Of a stretch of 64,000 nt of DNA, positions 1 through 8,451 are shown piece by piece. Numbering within the stretch: the stretch's first letter is position 1; each line of letters starts with the position of its first letter. The notes under the pieces were generated by a model. The model was not told where the DNA came from, ran no database searches, and was given only the letters and a program-made list of their open reading frames with translations. The stretch is from assembly GCA_963700305.1 (NCBI GenBank), contig CAVOXB010000012.1, positions 62,001 to 126,000 on the forward strand. Direction: 5' to 3'. Origin of the DNA: Desulfomonile sp963700305. Its GTDB lineage: Bacteria > Desulfobacterota > Desulfomonilia > Desulfomonilales > Desulfomonilaceae. The position numbers were made by a program, and so were the translations under genes.

Positions 1-1
1 A

Positions 2-43
2 TACTTCGGCAGTGATGACGGCTGTCTGTACGCGATCCGGTAA
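2..43 (+). CDS. C-terminal end of a PQQ-type beta-propeller repeat protein (partial)
   Basis: The open frame at the left edge reads YFGSDDGCLYAIR and then stops. The pattern 'FGS.DG.LYAI' is the hallmark of a PQQ-binding-like beta-propeller blade, the repeat found in quinoprotein dehydrogenases and BamB-like proteins. Only the last 13 residues lie in the window, so enzyme or scaffold function cannot be told. The call rests on this one blade motif. Confidence 0.5.
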   Translation, partial: YFGSDDGCLYAIR

Positions 44-88
44 ATCCCCCATCAACGTGCTGGACAAATCATCTTTTGGGGCCCCATA

Positions 89-805
89 ATGCAAAAACGT
101 AAAATAACCGCAAGAGAAGTTTTGCAAGATATAAGAGCCGCTAAGAGCGACAAGACTTTGATGGAGAAGTTCAACCTTTCTGCGCAGGGGCTGCAGAGCC
201 TATTCGACAAGCTGGTAAGAGCTGGAGTGGTCACTCAGGATGAACTGGACGACCGCGTCCCGATTTCCGAACGAACTGTTGACCTCGGACTGTTCATCTG
301 CCCTGCGTGCGGAAACATCCAAGGCAAGGAATTCGTCAAATGTCCCAGGTGCGAGTTTTCGGTCCCTGGCAAGAGCGAGGAACCTCCACAACCGGCGACT
401 GCTACCAAGCCGAGTCCCAGAGAATCGGGGACCGCTCACAAAAGAAAGCCCAGTGCTCTCCTCCATGCACCTGCGCCTATCGGAGTAGACGAAGCTTCAG
501 CAGACCCGTCGCTGGGGCTGATCCGGATGACCAACTATTGCCGTATCCTGAGCGTAGCAGCGATCATTTCGTACGCGGTGGCGACAATAGGCCTGCTGTT
601 CATCCTAATCCGATCCCCAGCTTCCACAGCCTTTGAGCTGCTTGTCGGAGTGATCGCTCTTGGAGTTCCAGCCATCGCAGTTTCGATTACCGTTTTTGTT
701 TCTCTGAGGGTACTCACGGAAGCTGTAGGAGTATTTTCTTCGCTGTCCGCCGCGGTTCTGAGGAATTCCTCTGGCCGTGGCGATTATACCGATTCTCGAA
801 AGTAA
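89..805 (+). CDS. Zinc-ribbon membrane protein of unknown function
   Basis: I do not recognise a named family. Three parts are visible. Residues 5-50 form a short helical domain (DIRAAKSDKTLMEKFNLS...) that looks like a small winged-helix or HTH-like recognition module. Residues 71-88 hold a CPAC-x10-CPRC zinc ribbon. After a low-complexity Pro/Ser linker, two hydrophobic segments near 152-175 and 185-208 should anchor the protein in the membrane. The first two parts recall cytosolic sensing or protein-binding domains. The gene starts 45 bases after the preceding stop and seems intact. It may be co-transcribed with the upstream beta-propeller gene. Confidence 0.6.
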   Translation: MQKRKITAREVLQDIRAAKSDKTLMEKFNLSAQGLQSLFDKLVRAGVVTQDELDDRVPISERTVDLGLFICPACGNIQGKEFVKCPRCEFSVPGKSEEPPQPATATKPSPRESGTAHKRKPSALLHAPAPIGVDEASADPSLGLIRMTNYCRILSVAAIISYAVATIGLLFILIRSPASTAFELLVGVIALGVPAIAVSITVFVSLRVLTEAVGVFSSLSAAVLRNSSGRGDYTDSRK

Positions 806-836
806 TGTCGGTTGTCCTAGAGTGAAGACTGGAAGA

Positions 837-914
837 TTGTCATTGCTAGCGAAGCGTGGCTATCTTGATTTCGGCTAATGGAGATTGCTTCGTCGCTCCG
901 CTCCTCGCAATGAC
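837..914. repeat. Dispersed palindromic repeat (CATTGC...GCAATG type)
   Basis: The segment opens with TTGTCATTGCTAGCGAAGC and closes with GCTCCTCGCAATGACA, so its ends are inverted copies of a GCGAGG/AGCGAAGC-type motif. A related fragment (GAGATTGCTTCGCTACG) lies at 54952-54983. This has the look of a REP/MITE-like intergenic repeat that folds into a stem. It encodes nothing recognisable. Confidence 0.55.
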
Positions 915-1000
915 ATGGTTTGACTTTTGTGATAGCGAACGAGAAAGAGTAGCGAATCCGACAGAATTTTCGAGAACTACTGTAGGCTCTCTAAGAAAGC

Positions 1001-1982
1001 ATGAAGGAATCCAAAGTCGCAGCCTCAATCGTCGTAATTTGCATTGCCCTTTTCATAACCATAAGCTTGTCAGTTACTTACTATTTTGCTTGTGTTTCAC
1101 ATGCCTCCGGCCACGAAGACAATGCTATTGCGTTCAAGTCTTTTTCTTCGGGACTGGAACAATACAAGAAGCTGAGGCAGGAATGGCGGCCAAGGGTCTT
1201 CGCAAATTATTTGGCTGGCATGCTCATCCCTTCCAGTGCGAATATTCGAGTTTTTGAGCACAGTGTAGGGCTCTGGAATGCCGGATGGTTTTTGCTCTGT
1301 TGTCTCGCCTATACGGTGTTCGACTTCAGAAAGGCCATTTTCTTGATTTTTGGCACCTTTGCAGCCCTACACTATGCTTTTACGCCTCTGTCCGAATCTC
1401 ATATCTATCCGTGGGATATGCCTGCCATGTTCTTTTATGTACTGATCTACGTAGCCCACGTCCGCAAAAGCATCACACCGCTCCTTTTCATTCTGTGGAT
1501 AGGTTCGGGTTTTAAGGAGACCGTTGCCCTGGGTAGCCTCGTGTTTCTTGTTTCGGTCGGACATCTCAATTCGGGCAAGGCTGGCTTATTTTCTTGCTGC
1601 GGTCATGGGCTGCGTATCCGTGAAGGTGGCAATTGACTTGATTACAGCTAATCCGTCGCCGCTGTTCACTATGACATTCTACAATTTTGGTCTGCTTGAC
1701 GAAATAGCCGCAAGACATCAGGGACTCGACTACAACTGGCAAGCCTTGATCAAGCTCTACTGGAACCATCCCATATTTGTAAATGCAGGGACTTTCGTAA
1801 TATTCCTGCTGCTGCTACCTAGAGACATCGAAGATTGGATGTGGAAGATAGTCGGAGTATTTTTTCTGGCGGGAATTATGTTATTCGCAGTGATAAACGA
1901 GGCCAGAGTGTTTTTCGAAATGATCCCCATATCACTCTGGGCAATGGACAAGAAGCTGCAAGGGCTTGTTCCGGGGGGTTGA
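1001..1982 (+). pseudogene. Polytopic membrane protein, frameshifted
   Basis: A hydrophobic protein of about 325 residues is split between two frames. The first part runs from MKESKVAASIVV with an N-terminal membrane helix through several more (GWFLLCCLAYTVF, MFFYVLIYVAHV). The second begins ARLAYFLAAVMGCVSVKVA and ends in helices around GTFVIFLLLLP. The frames join at the GGG at 1573-1575: removing one G gives a continuous HLNS-ARLAYFL reading. The helix pattern recalls PMT/glycosyltransferase-like or ArnT-like membrane proteins, but no motif allows a family call. The break may be a homopolymer error. Confidence 0.5.
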
Positions 1983-2007
1983 GCAAACACTTTCCGCTAG
2001 AATGCTT

Positions 2008-2211
2008 TCATTCCTTGCGCAGATCGCTTCGGATAATGGCCATAATCTCTGCATCACTGAAGGCTCCCTCAGCAGAATCAAAACAGTGTCTGAGTTCCTC
2101 CTCGGTGAAACTGTCAGGCTCTTTCAGGGCGCTCAATGGGCATACATACTCTTTCCCCGACCTGTCGTGAACTCTCACGAGAACGATCTTCGGATCATTG
2201 GATTCTGGCAT
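2008..2211 (-). CDS. Small hypothetical protein
   Basis: A 67-residue acidic protein starting MPESNDPKIVLVRVHDRSG and ending in DLRKE. The ATG at 2211 is preferred over one four codons upstream because TGGAGGAATCG precedes it as a good ribosome-binding site. It has a hydrophobic core strand (KIVLVRVHD) and a predicted helix near the C-terminus (EEELRHCFDSAEGAFSDAEIM). No family is recognised. It lies convergent to the broken membrane-protein gene. Confidence 0.45.
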   Translation of the reverse strand: MPESNDPKIVLVRVHDRSGKEYVCPLSALKEPDSFTEEELRHCFDSAEGAFSDAEIMAIIRSDLRKE

Positions 2212-2299
2212 CGATTCCTCCATCTTTCTCTTTCACACATTATACAATAATTCCGTTTACGATCACTGCAAAAGACAAAAGTTGCACGACAAACACTTC

Positions 2300-2505
2300 A
2301 GTGGGTAGGGTGTTATGCCTTCTGCCGCCATTCCGACGGAAGTCGGAATCCACGCTGTTCAATGATTCTGGACCCCGCCGCGTTCGCAGGGGTGACGACG
2401 CGGGCTGAGGGCACTCTCCTCGATTCAACTGTTTTGGACCGGCAGCGCCTCCGGCTGCTACTACTGGTGGTGGAAGCGTCCTGCCTTTGGTCACCGTCCG
2501 GAAAA
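2300..2505. repeat. Intergenic repeat stretch with paired ATTCCGAC/GTCGGAAT motifs
   Basis: This gene-free stretch holds ATTCCGACGGAAGTCGGAAT (a stem) followed by GACCCCGCCGCGTTCGCAGGGGTGACGACG. The same kind of segment appears at 29490-29660, 43570-43605 and 52910-53000 (for example GGATTCCGTCTTCCGACGG). These are short dispersed palindromic repeats. No convincing coding frame crosses it. Confidence 0.45.
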
Positions 2506-2507
2506 AC

Positions 2508-2537
2508 AAAAAAAAAGCAATCCTTCAGGAGGATTGC
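2508..2537 (-). terminator. Intrinsic terminator of candidate small RNA A
   Basis: Read on the minus strand, an 8-bp perfect stem (GCAATCCT with AGGATTGC, 5-base loop) is followed directly by nine Ts. The orientation fits only minus-strand transcription. Confidence 0.65.
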
Positions 2538-2592
2538 TAGGAGGGTATGATTTAGGATTTGTGTCCAATACGAAGAGCAAGCTCCGTGCCAC
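2508..2592 (-). ncRNA. Candidate small RNA A with its own promoter and intrinsic terminator
   Basis: On the minus strand a -35 box TTGACA (2622-2627) is followed after 17 bases by TTATTG (2599-2604). About 85 bases downstream of the inferred start lies a GCAATCCT/AGGATTGC hairpin followed by nine Ts, a textbook intrinsic terminator. Just before the hairpin is a C-rich unpaired segment ATACCCTCCTA, complementary to Shine-Dalgarno sequences. No reading frame of any length lies between. The same layout occurs at 25016-25141. Inferred only from sequence. Confidence 0.45.
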
Positions 2593-2696
2593 AACTGCCA
2601 ATAACACGATATCGTTACCTTTGTCAAAACTGCTTCCTGTTCGGGGCAAGATTAGTCGGTCAATCGTTTCACACTTTCCCCCTAATCCGCGAGGGT

Positions 2697-2715
2697 CTGT
2701 GAAATTGTTTCACAG
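2697..2715. promoter_or_regulatory. Perfect palindrome CTGTGAAA-N3-TTTCACAG
   Basis: A 19-base inverted repeat with 8-base arms around TTG lies about 245 bases upstream of the kbl start. It resembles a dimeric regulator site. It looks like a CRP/FNR-family site (TGTGA...TCACA), but the centre spacing is 7 rather than 6, so a different regulator is possible. Confidence 0.35.
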
Positions 2716-2960
2716 CCATGCTAAACCGGCCCCAATAATCAGCGTCAGCGTCATTGTTCATCGCGAGGGGTGACAAAACTGCTCAATGCTGGTACTGGGG
2801 AAAACATTTTGTCTCCTCGTCCCCTCGAATGAAAAACAGTTGTCTCATCCAACCAAATTGTAAGATTATGTGTATAGCGACAGCGTAGCCGAATTCCGCA
2901 GAGAGTCTTTGCCGCTGTGTTCGTGATCTTAATGCAGCGCTTAGCGCAAAGGAGGCAGAG

Positions 2961-4146
2961 ATGTATCAGTCATTGGAAGGAATCCTTAAGACCGACCTTG
3001 ATGAGATCCGCTCTTCCGGTCTTTACAAGGAAGAGAGAATTATTCATAGCCCTCAAGGGTCCCACATCCAGGGTACTCAGCGGGGAAGTAATCAATTTTT
3101 GCGCAAATAACTATCTTGGGCTGTCGTCTCACCCGGCCGTGATAGAGGCGGCCCACAAGGGACTTGACGACCGCGGTTATGGCATGTCGTCGGTCAGATT
3201 CATCTGCGGCACTCAGGACATTCATAAGCGGCTTGAACGCAAGATATCTGAATTCCTGGGGACTGAAGACACAATTCTGTACTCCTCGTGTTTCGACGCG
3301 AACTGCGGCCTATTCGAGACGATTCTGGGAAAAGACGATGTAGTCATATCCGACGTGCTCAATCATGCAAGCATTATCGATGGTGTTCGCCTTAGCAAAG
3401 CTGCTCGAAAGGTTTATCAGCACGCGGATATGAGTGATCTTGAAAAGCAGCTCAAAGAATCTGCCGGATTTCGGCTACGGATGATAGCGACCGACGGCGT
3501 TTTCAGCATGGATGGAGTTTTCGCTCCGTTGGAAGGAATTTGCGATCTTGCCGACCGTTATGATGCTGTAGTGATGGTCGATGATTCGCACGCTACGGGA
3601 TTCGTAGGCCCCACTGGCAGGGGTACTCCCGAGCAATTCGGCGTAAGCGACAGAGTTGACATTATCACCTCGACAATGGGAAAAGCCCTCGGAGGCGCGT
3701 CAGGAGGATTCACCAGCGGTCGCGGAAGGATCATTGAATTCCTTCGGCAGCGTTCCAGACCATATCTGTTTTCCAATACGTTGGCGCCACCAATAGTTTA
3801 CGCCTCAATTGCCGCGCTTGAGATGATCGACGCTAGCGACGAATTGCGCAACGCATTGAGACAAAATACCGCTTATTTCCGGGGATGTATGAAATCGGCG
3901 GGGTTCAACATAGCAGAAAGCACTCACCCAATCGTCCCGATCCTGTTAGGGGAAGCGAAACTTGCGCAAGATATGGCACAGGACCTTTTGGAAGAGCGTA
4001 TCTACTTGATAGGCTTCAGCTATCCTGTTGTCCCTAAAGGGAAGGCGAGGATTCGGGTTCAGATATCCGCAGCTCACGTTAGATCAGAGCTGGACCAGGC
4101 TGTGGACGCCTTCACGAAAGTGGGACGCAAGCACAACGTGATTTGA
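2961..4146 (+). pseudogene. kbl: Glycine C-acetyltransferase (2-amino-3-ketobutyrate CoA ligase), one frameshift
   Basis: This PLP enzyme of the alpha-oxoamine synthase family condenses glycine with acetyl-CoA or cleaves 2-amino-3-ketobutyrate in threonine breakdown. The true start is the ATG at 2961, behind AAAGGAGG: it reads MYQSLEGILKTDLDEIRSSG, the usual Kbl N-terminus. The frame is lost at the GGG at 3071-3073 and resumes as VLSGEVINFCANNYLGLSSH. Later motifs are typical: DDSHATGFVG and the PLP lysine in TSTMGKALGG. With one G removed the product is about 395 residues, the normal length. No threonine dehydrogenase gene is adjacent. BioF is less likely given the N-terminus. Confidence 0.85.
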
Positions 4147-4161
4147 TCCAACCAAAAGTTG

Positions 4162-4940
4162 TCATTCTTGGGACTGTTCGACGAAGGACCAGAACTTGCG
4201 GAAATACTCGGGCCCTGCAACGAAGTACGTGTCATTGTGCCCGGCACCTGGGATGACGACGAATTCTTTCGGCTCAGGGGCTGCCTCAAAAAGCTCCCTC
4301 CCCAGCGAAATGGGGACAATGTCGTCTTTGTCACCGTGAAAAAAGAGGATTCGTGCGGTAACTTTGCTGATCTTGTCCACAGAGTTCAACCGGCCTTGCA
4401 ATAGGCTGTGAGGAACCGGAAGTGGAAAATGCATTTTTGCCATCGCTCCCAGATTGGTAAAAGTTGATTCAAGGATAACGCCCGAACAGGGGCTCTCCGA
4501 AGCCAGGTGGTACCTGCGGCTATCCCACCCAAAGACCTCCCGAATAAGATCAGTTTGAGATTTTCACGAGCCGCGTGTTCCCGTGCGATTTCGTATGCTG
4601 CTTCCGCGTCCAGATAGAAGCCGGATTCGGTTATTCTTCCACCGCTTAAGCCATAACCTCGGTAGTCGAAAATAAGGACGCTCAGCCCGATATCGTGCAG
4701 CCTACGTATGTTGTCCACCCTATGGGAAATGTTTCCTGCATTCCCGTGGCAGAACAGGATCAGGCCGATGCTCGCCTCTGCGGGTACCAGCCATCCGTGC
4801 AGAGTTATGCCGTCCCTGGTCTTGAATCGCAAGTCCTCGAATTCCAGACCTTCATCCATGGGAGTAGCTACAAGATAGGGGTCTGGGAAGAATATTTGGC
4901 TTTCAATAACACGATTAAGCGCATCGGTTGTTAATCCCAT
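4162..4940 (-). pseudogene. Alpha/beta hydrolase (BEM46/YfhR-like), frameshifted
   Basis: A serine-hydrolase-fold protein of about 260 residues. The N-terminal part has the oxyanion/Gly segment LILFCHGNAGNISHR and the nucleophile elbow FGRSLGG. The C-terminal part has the acid and histidine in FFHGDKDDIVPI and GAGHNDTY. The two lie in different frames that join near 4495-4510, where TTW-L continues as ASESPCSGVILEST. The start ATG at 4940 (MGLTTDALNRVIES) is chosen over an upstream TTG. It closely resembles the family often annotated as alpha/beta hydrolase or peptidase S9-like with unknown substrate. A one-base indel explains the break. Confidence 0.75.
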
Positions 4941-4964
4941 GAACGTCAGTCCTCTCCCCAAATT

Positions 4965-5426
4965 CTATTCCTTGGATTTCTTTCCAGTCATGCTTTCAAT
5001 TTCGATCTTTATCACAGTGGCAAGCTTGGTACCGGTCTCATTGTAAGTGTGCTCTGAACGGCCAGTGTAATGGCGCATTATAGCATTCAAGCCCCTAATT
5101 TTCTCGCCGGCATCATTAATTAAACACGCCTTGCCGAACCCGATCACGCTCAGATATTTTACAGTCCATTTGCAGGCTTCTTCGCCGGGAATGATTTCCG
5201 CTTCGGCTTCCGCTTCAAAACAAACATTGTTGTTTTGCTTAATGATATCGATCTTCTTTCCTTCAGCCGCACAATGAATATAAATGCAGTTGTCCTCGTA
5301 CCCGAAACATACAGGCACAATGTAAGGGATTCCGTCTTCGCACAATCCCAGCCTCCCGATCAGTGCTTCTTCAAGAATGGATTCAAGAACCGATCTATCC
5401 GTGATTTCCTGTTTATGCTTTCTCAT
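4965..5426 (-). CDS. Pyridoxamine 5'-phosphate oxidase-family flavin-binding protein (Nim-like)
   Basis: A 153-residue split-barrel protein of the FMN-binding group that includes NimA nitroimidazole-resistance proteins. Typical segments are GRLGLCEDGIPYIVPVCFGYEDNCIYIHCAAEG (start of the barrel, flavin-phosphate side) and VCFEAE...SVIGFGKACLI. The length fits the family. It lies just 24 bases upstream (in transcription order) of the hydrolase and may share its transcript. The cofactor and reducing role are inferred from family; the substrate is unknown. Confidence 0.75.
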   Translation of the reverse strand: MRKHKQEITDRSVLESILEEALIGRLGLCEDGIPYIVPVCFGYEDNCIYIHCAAEGKKIDIIKQNNNVCFEAEAEAEIIPGEEACKWTVKYLSVIGFGKACLINDAGEKIRGLNAIMRHYTGRSEHTYNETGTKLATVIKIEIESMTGKKSKE

Positions 5427-5540
5427 AAAACCCTCTGTTCAGCTCGCTCGCGAAGAGTCACAATATTAACGGAAGATGAACTTTACACCTCAAGACCTAC
5501 TGTGTAAACTCGCACCACTATCCGATTGAGGAAGCACGCA

Positions 5541-6089
5541 ATGGCGAAACATGTTTGTCCGTGGTGGCTTGGATATTTGTTGGCAAGTCCATTACGTCGC
5601 TGGTTGCAAGATCCCGAGAAAATCCTGTCACCCTACATAGCAGAAGGCATGACAGTACTCGACATCGGTCCGGGAATGGGCTTCTTCACAATTCCTGCAG
5701 CCCGTATGATAGGAGAGACCGGCAAAGTAATAGCCGTTGACATTCAAGAAAGAATGCTGAGCTCGCTGCGCAAGCGAGCTGAAAAGGCCGGAGTAGCAGG
5801 CCGTATCATTACCAAGGTATGCGGGCCTTACAGCCTTGGGATTTCCGAGCAGGTTGACCTTTGTCTGGCATTTAACGTCGTGCATGAGGTCCCGGATGCA
5901 CGTGCCGTTTTGTTGGAGATCAGGGGGCTTCTGAAGCCGACGGGAAAATTGTTTCTTGTTGAGCCTCATGGCCATGTTTCTGAGAAGGAGTTTCAAGCTA
6001 CCATGGCGTTGGCCTCAGCCACCGGTTTGAAACTCATTGGAGAACCGAAAATAAGAAGGAGCCGTTCGGCAATTTTCGCGTTGGATTGA
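5541..6089 (+). CDS. Class I SAM-dependent methyltransferase
   Basis: The 182-residue protein has the SAM-binding motif I VLDIGPGMGFFT near residue 40, an acidic motif II (VIAVDIQERML) and the usual post-motifs (CLAFNVVHEVPDA, GLLKPTGKLFLVEP), so it is a UbiE/Methyltransf_11-type enzyme. The ATG at 5541 is preferred because GAGGAAG lies eight bases upstream. The substrate cannot be told. It converges with the activase gene. Confidence 0.75.
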   Translation: MAKHVCPWWLGYLLASPLRRWLQDPEKILSPYIAEGMTVLDIGPGMGFFTIPAARMIGETGKVIAVDIQERMLSSLRKRAEKAGVAGRIITKVCGPYSLGISEQVDLCLAFNVVHEVPDARAVLLEIRGLLKPTGKLFLVEPHGHVSEKEFQATMALASATGLKLIGEPKIRRSRSAIFALD

Positions 6090-6109
6090 GCGATCTTAAC
6101 GGACTTGTG

Positions 6110-6883
6110 TCAATTCTCCAAAGTGTACAAAGCCGCGCCCAGAGCCCCGATAATCTGAGGATGAGGCGGAATTCGGATAGGACTTGGGGTGTGCTCCTGG
6201 AGCAATTCAGCTAGAAAGGGATTGTGCTCAATGACTCCGCCTGTAAGCACCACCGTGTCGCTCAAGGTATCCATTTCGACTATTCTCTTTATCACCGAAC
6301 GGAATAACCCCCTCACGATGCGATCAACGGGATGGCCGGCCTTTATTTTCTCCAGAACCTCTGTGGCTGAAAATACCGTGCAGTAGCTCCCCAGGGTTAC
6401 TTCACCGTCAGCAGAGCGGGCAAGGCCGTCCAGTTGCTCTATTGGAAGTCTCAATCTGAGGGCCATTTCTTCGAGAAATGCTCCGGTGCCTGCCGCACAT
6501 TTTCTGTTCATCTTGAAGCTCACCCGCTGACCGCGGGCATCGAGCTTGATTATTTTGTTGTCTTGGCCACCTATATCTATGATCGTTATGGGACCGGAAT
6601 AAAAATTCAAACACCCCCGGCCGTGACACGAAATCTCCGTACGATTGGCTGTGGCGAACGGCACGCTCTTTCTACCGTACCCAGTTGAGATCACAGAAGT
6701 CACGTCACCGTTGTTCAAACCGGCTTGACTCAAGGCATCAGCCCAAGCTTGAGCAGCTGCCGCCTCGAAGTCCGTTCCGGAATAGACCACCTGAGTGCCG
6801 ACAACTCGTGACTGACTATCTATGATCACAGCTTTTGTGGTGCAGGAACCTACATCCACTCCGGCCGAGAAATCCTTGGTCAT
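6110..6883 (-). CDS. Acyl-CoA dehydratase activase / BadF-BcrA-HgdC family ATPase
   Basis: These ASKHA-fold ATPases carry a [4Fe-4S] cluster between two subunits and fire single low-potential electrons into a partner dehydratase or reductase. The protein shows the phosphate-1 loop GVDVGSCTTKAVIID at its N-terminus, DIGGQDNK for phosphate 2, the cluster cysteine in KCAAGTGAFLEEMA, and a second in SYCTVFSATEV. At 257 residues it matches HgdC/YjiL. Its partner is the gene at 7089-8319, upstream on the same strand. With only one partner subunit, the pair fits the double-cubane-cluster (YjiM/YjiL, DCCP) type better than a two-subunit dehydratase. Confidence 0.85.
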   Translation of the reverse strand: MTKDFSAGVDVGSCTTKAVIIDSQSRVVGTQVVYSGTDFEAAAAQAWADALSQAGLNNGDVTSVISTGYGRKSVPFATANRTEISCHGRGCLNFYSGPITIIDIGGQDNKIIKLDARGQRVSFKMNRKCAAGTGAFLEEMALRLRLPIEQLDGLARSADGEVTLGSYCTVFSATEVLEKIKAGHPVDRIVRGLFRSVIKRIVEMDTLSDTVVLTGGVIEHNPFLAELLQEHTPSPIRIPPHPQIIGALGAALYTLEN

Positions 6884-6964
6884 GAACTACTCTTCCAAAG
6901 AAGCCAAGGGACTGCTTTATGCAGCAAGACGCCCCGTGCCCTTTCAAGAAATTTTATTTGTTTT

Positions 6965-7002
6965 CATGATTTGGCTTCCCCAGCCAGGGAAGCCAAATCA
7001 TG
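6965..7002. terminator. Perfect 16-bp inverted repeat between the two dehydratase-type genes
   Basis: CATGATTTGGCTTCCC is mirrored exactly by GGGAAGCCAAATCATG around a six-base loop. No long T-run follows on the minus strand, so it may be a processing or attenuation hairpin rather than a plain terminator. Confidence 0.45.
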
Positions 7003-7031
7003 AAATGCATAAAAAGTTTTTGGAGAGGGGT

Positions 7032-7067
7032 GTGGGGAGGACCTTTTTACAAAAAGGTCCTCCCCAC
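7032..7067. terminator. Perfect 17-bp inverted repeat (GGAGGACCTTTTT...AAAAAGGTCCTCC)
   Basis: Arms of 17 bases meet around a two-base centre, with the T and A runs inside the arms, 20 bases after the stop of the upstream minus-strand gene. A related sequence (AGGAACTTTTT..AAAAAATTCCT) lies at 26347-26370 after another gene end. Probably a bidirectional terminator family. Confidence 0.5.
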
Positions 7068-7088
7068 AATTCTTTGCTCTGCTCCGCT

Positions 7089-8319
7089 CTAGCGCTTCTC
7101 TTCCAACTGCTCTATGAAGGCTTCGATATTGGTCTTGGCCTGTTCTTCGGAGTAGCAACGCAAGTCGTTGAGGTCTCCGTCTATTACCAGAGTAGGTACT
7201 CCCAGGCGTGACGTCATCCGCTGGGGCATGCAATAGCGACTATTCGAATTATTGGGGCAAGTCCTGGCATCGTGAAAGATCACTCCATCCACGGAAAACC
7301 GCTTGATCCACTCATCCATGTAGGCCTCTTTGTACGTTTCATCGCGTACCTATAAACAGTTCGGTATACGCTCTAGCCATTGATTCAAGTGGGTTAGCAG
7401 GATCGAATGCATCGAAAATCCAACTATTGCAGTAGGTAGAGGCCACAATGTTGGCTTTTAGCGACGTGAAAAGAGCGCTCAAGTCGCGCAATTTACCCCA
7501 CACAGGCATGCCATCCCAGTATATCCTGTGACGTTCACCTTCCACTGCCGCGATCTTGTTTTCCATTCGCTCATGGAGTTCTTTCAGCAACAGCTTGTAA
7601 TAATCCACAGCCTCAGGCAGCCCTCGAAGCAAAACTGCAGGCGCCATATGTATTGTCGCGTCGAAGAACGTCAAAGGCGAAGGCACTGCCGCTCCACACT
7701 CCAGAACCTGCCGCCACAGCTTCGTGCATTCCAGGGACAATCCGACGACTTCTCGAAGACGGTCGATGTCGAACCGATTTCCGGATACTGCCTCGAGTGT
7801 GGGAATCATTTCCTTCATCTGGGATGCGAGGTCAGCGATGTGGTAGTCCTCGACGGCTTTTATGTTCCGGTGCGTGTGAAGGCCCACTATGGGAACGCTC
7901 CATTCCCGCGCGTAGAATGCGAACCAGTCCTGGACGTCTCTGCACTGATTTGTGTTGTAGACGAGCACATCCGCCTTTGGAATGGATTCCAGTCCGTAGG
8001 ATTTTGTCAGGGGGGTAACGCCTTTCAAATAGGCGCCCACATCCGCTGTAAGGTATGAGCAAATATCAGGCGAATAACCGATAGCATTTGCCAGCGGAAT
8101 GAAATCTGTTGCCATTCGAGTTGCGCCCAATAGGGCACCATGATTCTCAGGAAAATAGACCAGGAATCCCATTGCATGCAAAAGCTCTGCAGGACCGACT
8201 GAGGTGCACCAGGCTACCTTCGGTTTTCCTTCCTTCTTGGCTGTATCCAGGGCGGTGAAGTGATCGGCCATTAGCTTTTTCATCTGGGATGCAGCAGCTA
8301 TTGATTTACGCTCTGACAT
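7089..8319 (-). pseudogene. 2-hydroxyacyl-CoA dehydratase-family / double-cubane-cluster protein (YjiM-like), one frameshift
   Basis: This PF06050-type protein shows cysteine-containing segments typical of the HgdB/BcrB/BcrC fold: VAWCTSVGPAELLHAMG near residue 35, NTNQCRDVQDW, TYCNSWIFDAFD and, after the break, FHDARTCPNNSN. The frame is lost after TELFI near 7350 and resumes as VRDETYKEAYMDEWIKRFSVDG; one extra G explains it. The corrected length is about 410 residues. The ATG at 8319 (MSERKSIAAAS) is a likelier start than one 13 codons upstream. With the ATPase at 6110-6883 it forms a two-gene set like E. coli YjiM/YjiL and the Carboxydothermus DCCP system, which reduces small molecules at an [8Fe-9S] cluster. 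The substrate is unknown. Confidence 0.75.
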
Positions 8320-8393
8320 TGGATTCTCCAGGGCAGAGAGATGATTGAACGAGTTCACAGTAACTCATCATACTGAATTTTGCAAGACCTCTA

Positions 8394-8414
8394 ATACTCA
8401 TAATATGAGCATTA
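8394..8414. promoter_or_regulatory. Palindromic operator candidate upstream of the double-cubane-type genes
   Basis: AAT-A-CTCAT-AAT-ATGAG-C-ATT is a 21-base inverted repeat with one mismatched pair, lying about 75 bases upstream of the minus-strand ATG at 8319. It also faces the 3' end of the spermidine synthase-like gene. Position and symmetry suggest binding by a dimeric regulator of the 8319-6110 genes. Confidence 0.4.
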
Positions 8415-8451
8415 TTGCGTATTAACAACCGCGTGAAATCGGATTGCTTGT

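Noticed and set aside
2917..3080. An alternative N-terminus for kbl starting at 2917 in the frame of its later part
   Set aside because: It yields an Arg-rich start unlike any Kbl, while the ATG at 2961 has AAAGGAGG and gives the standard Kbl N-terminus until the GGG at 3071.
7339..7350. The TGA ending the first part of the double-cubane-type gene as another selenocysteine codon
   Set aside because: The matching downstream sequence (VRDETYKEAYMDEW) lies in a different frame, so this is an indel and not recoding. The same holds for the TGA ends in the PadR and aminotransferase genes.
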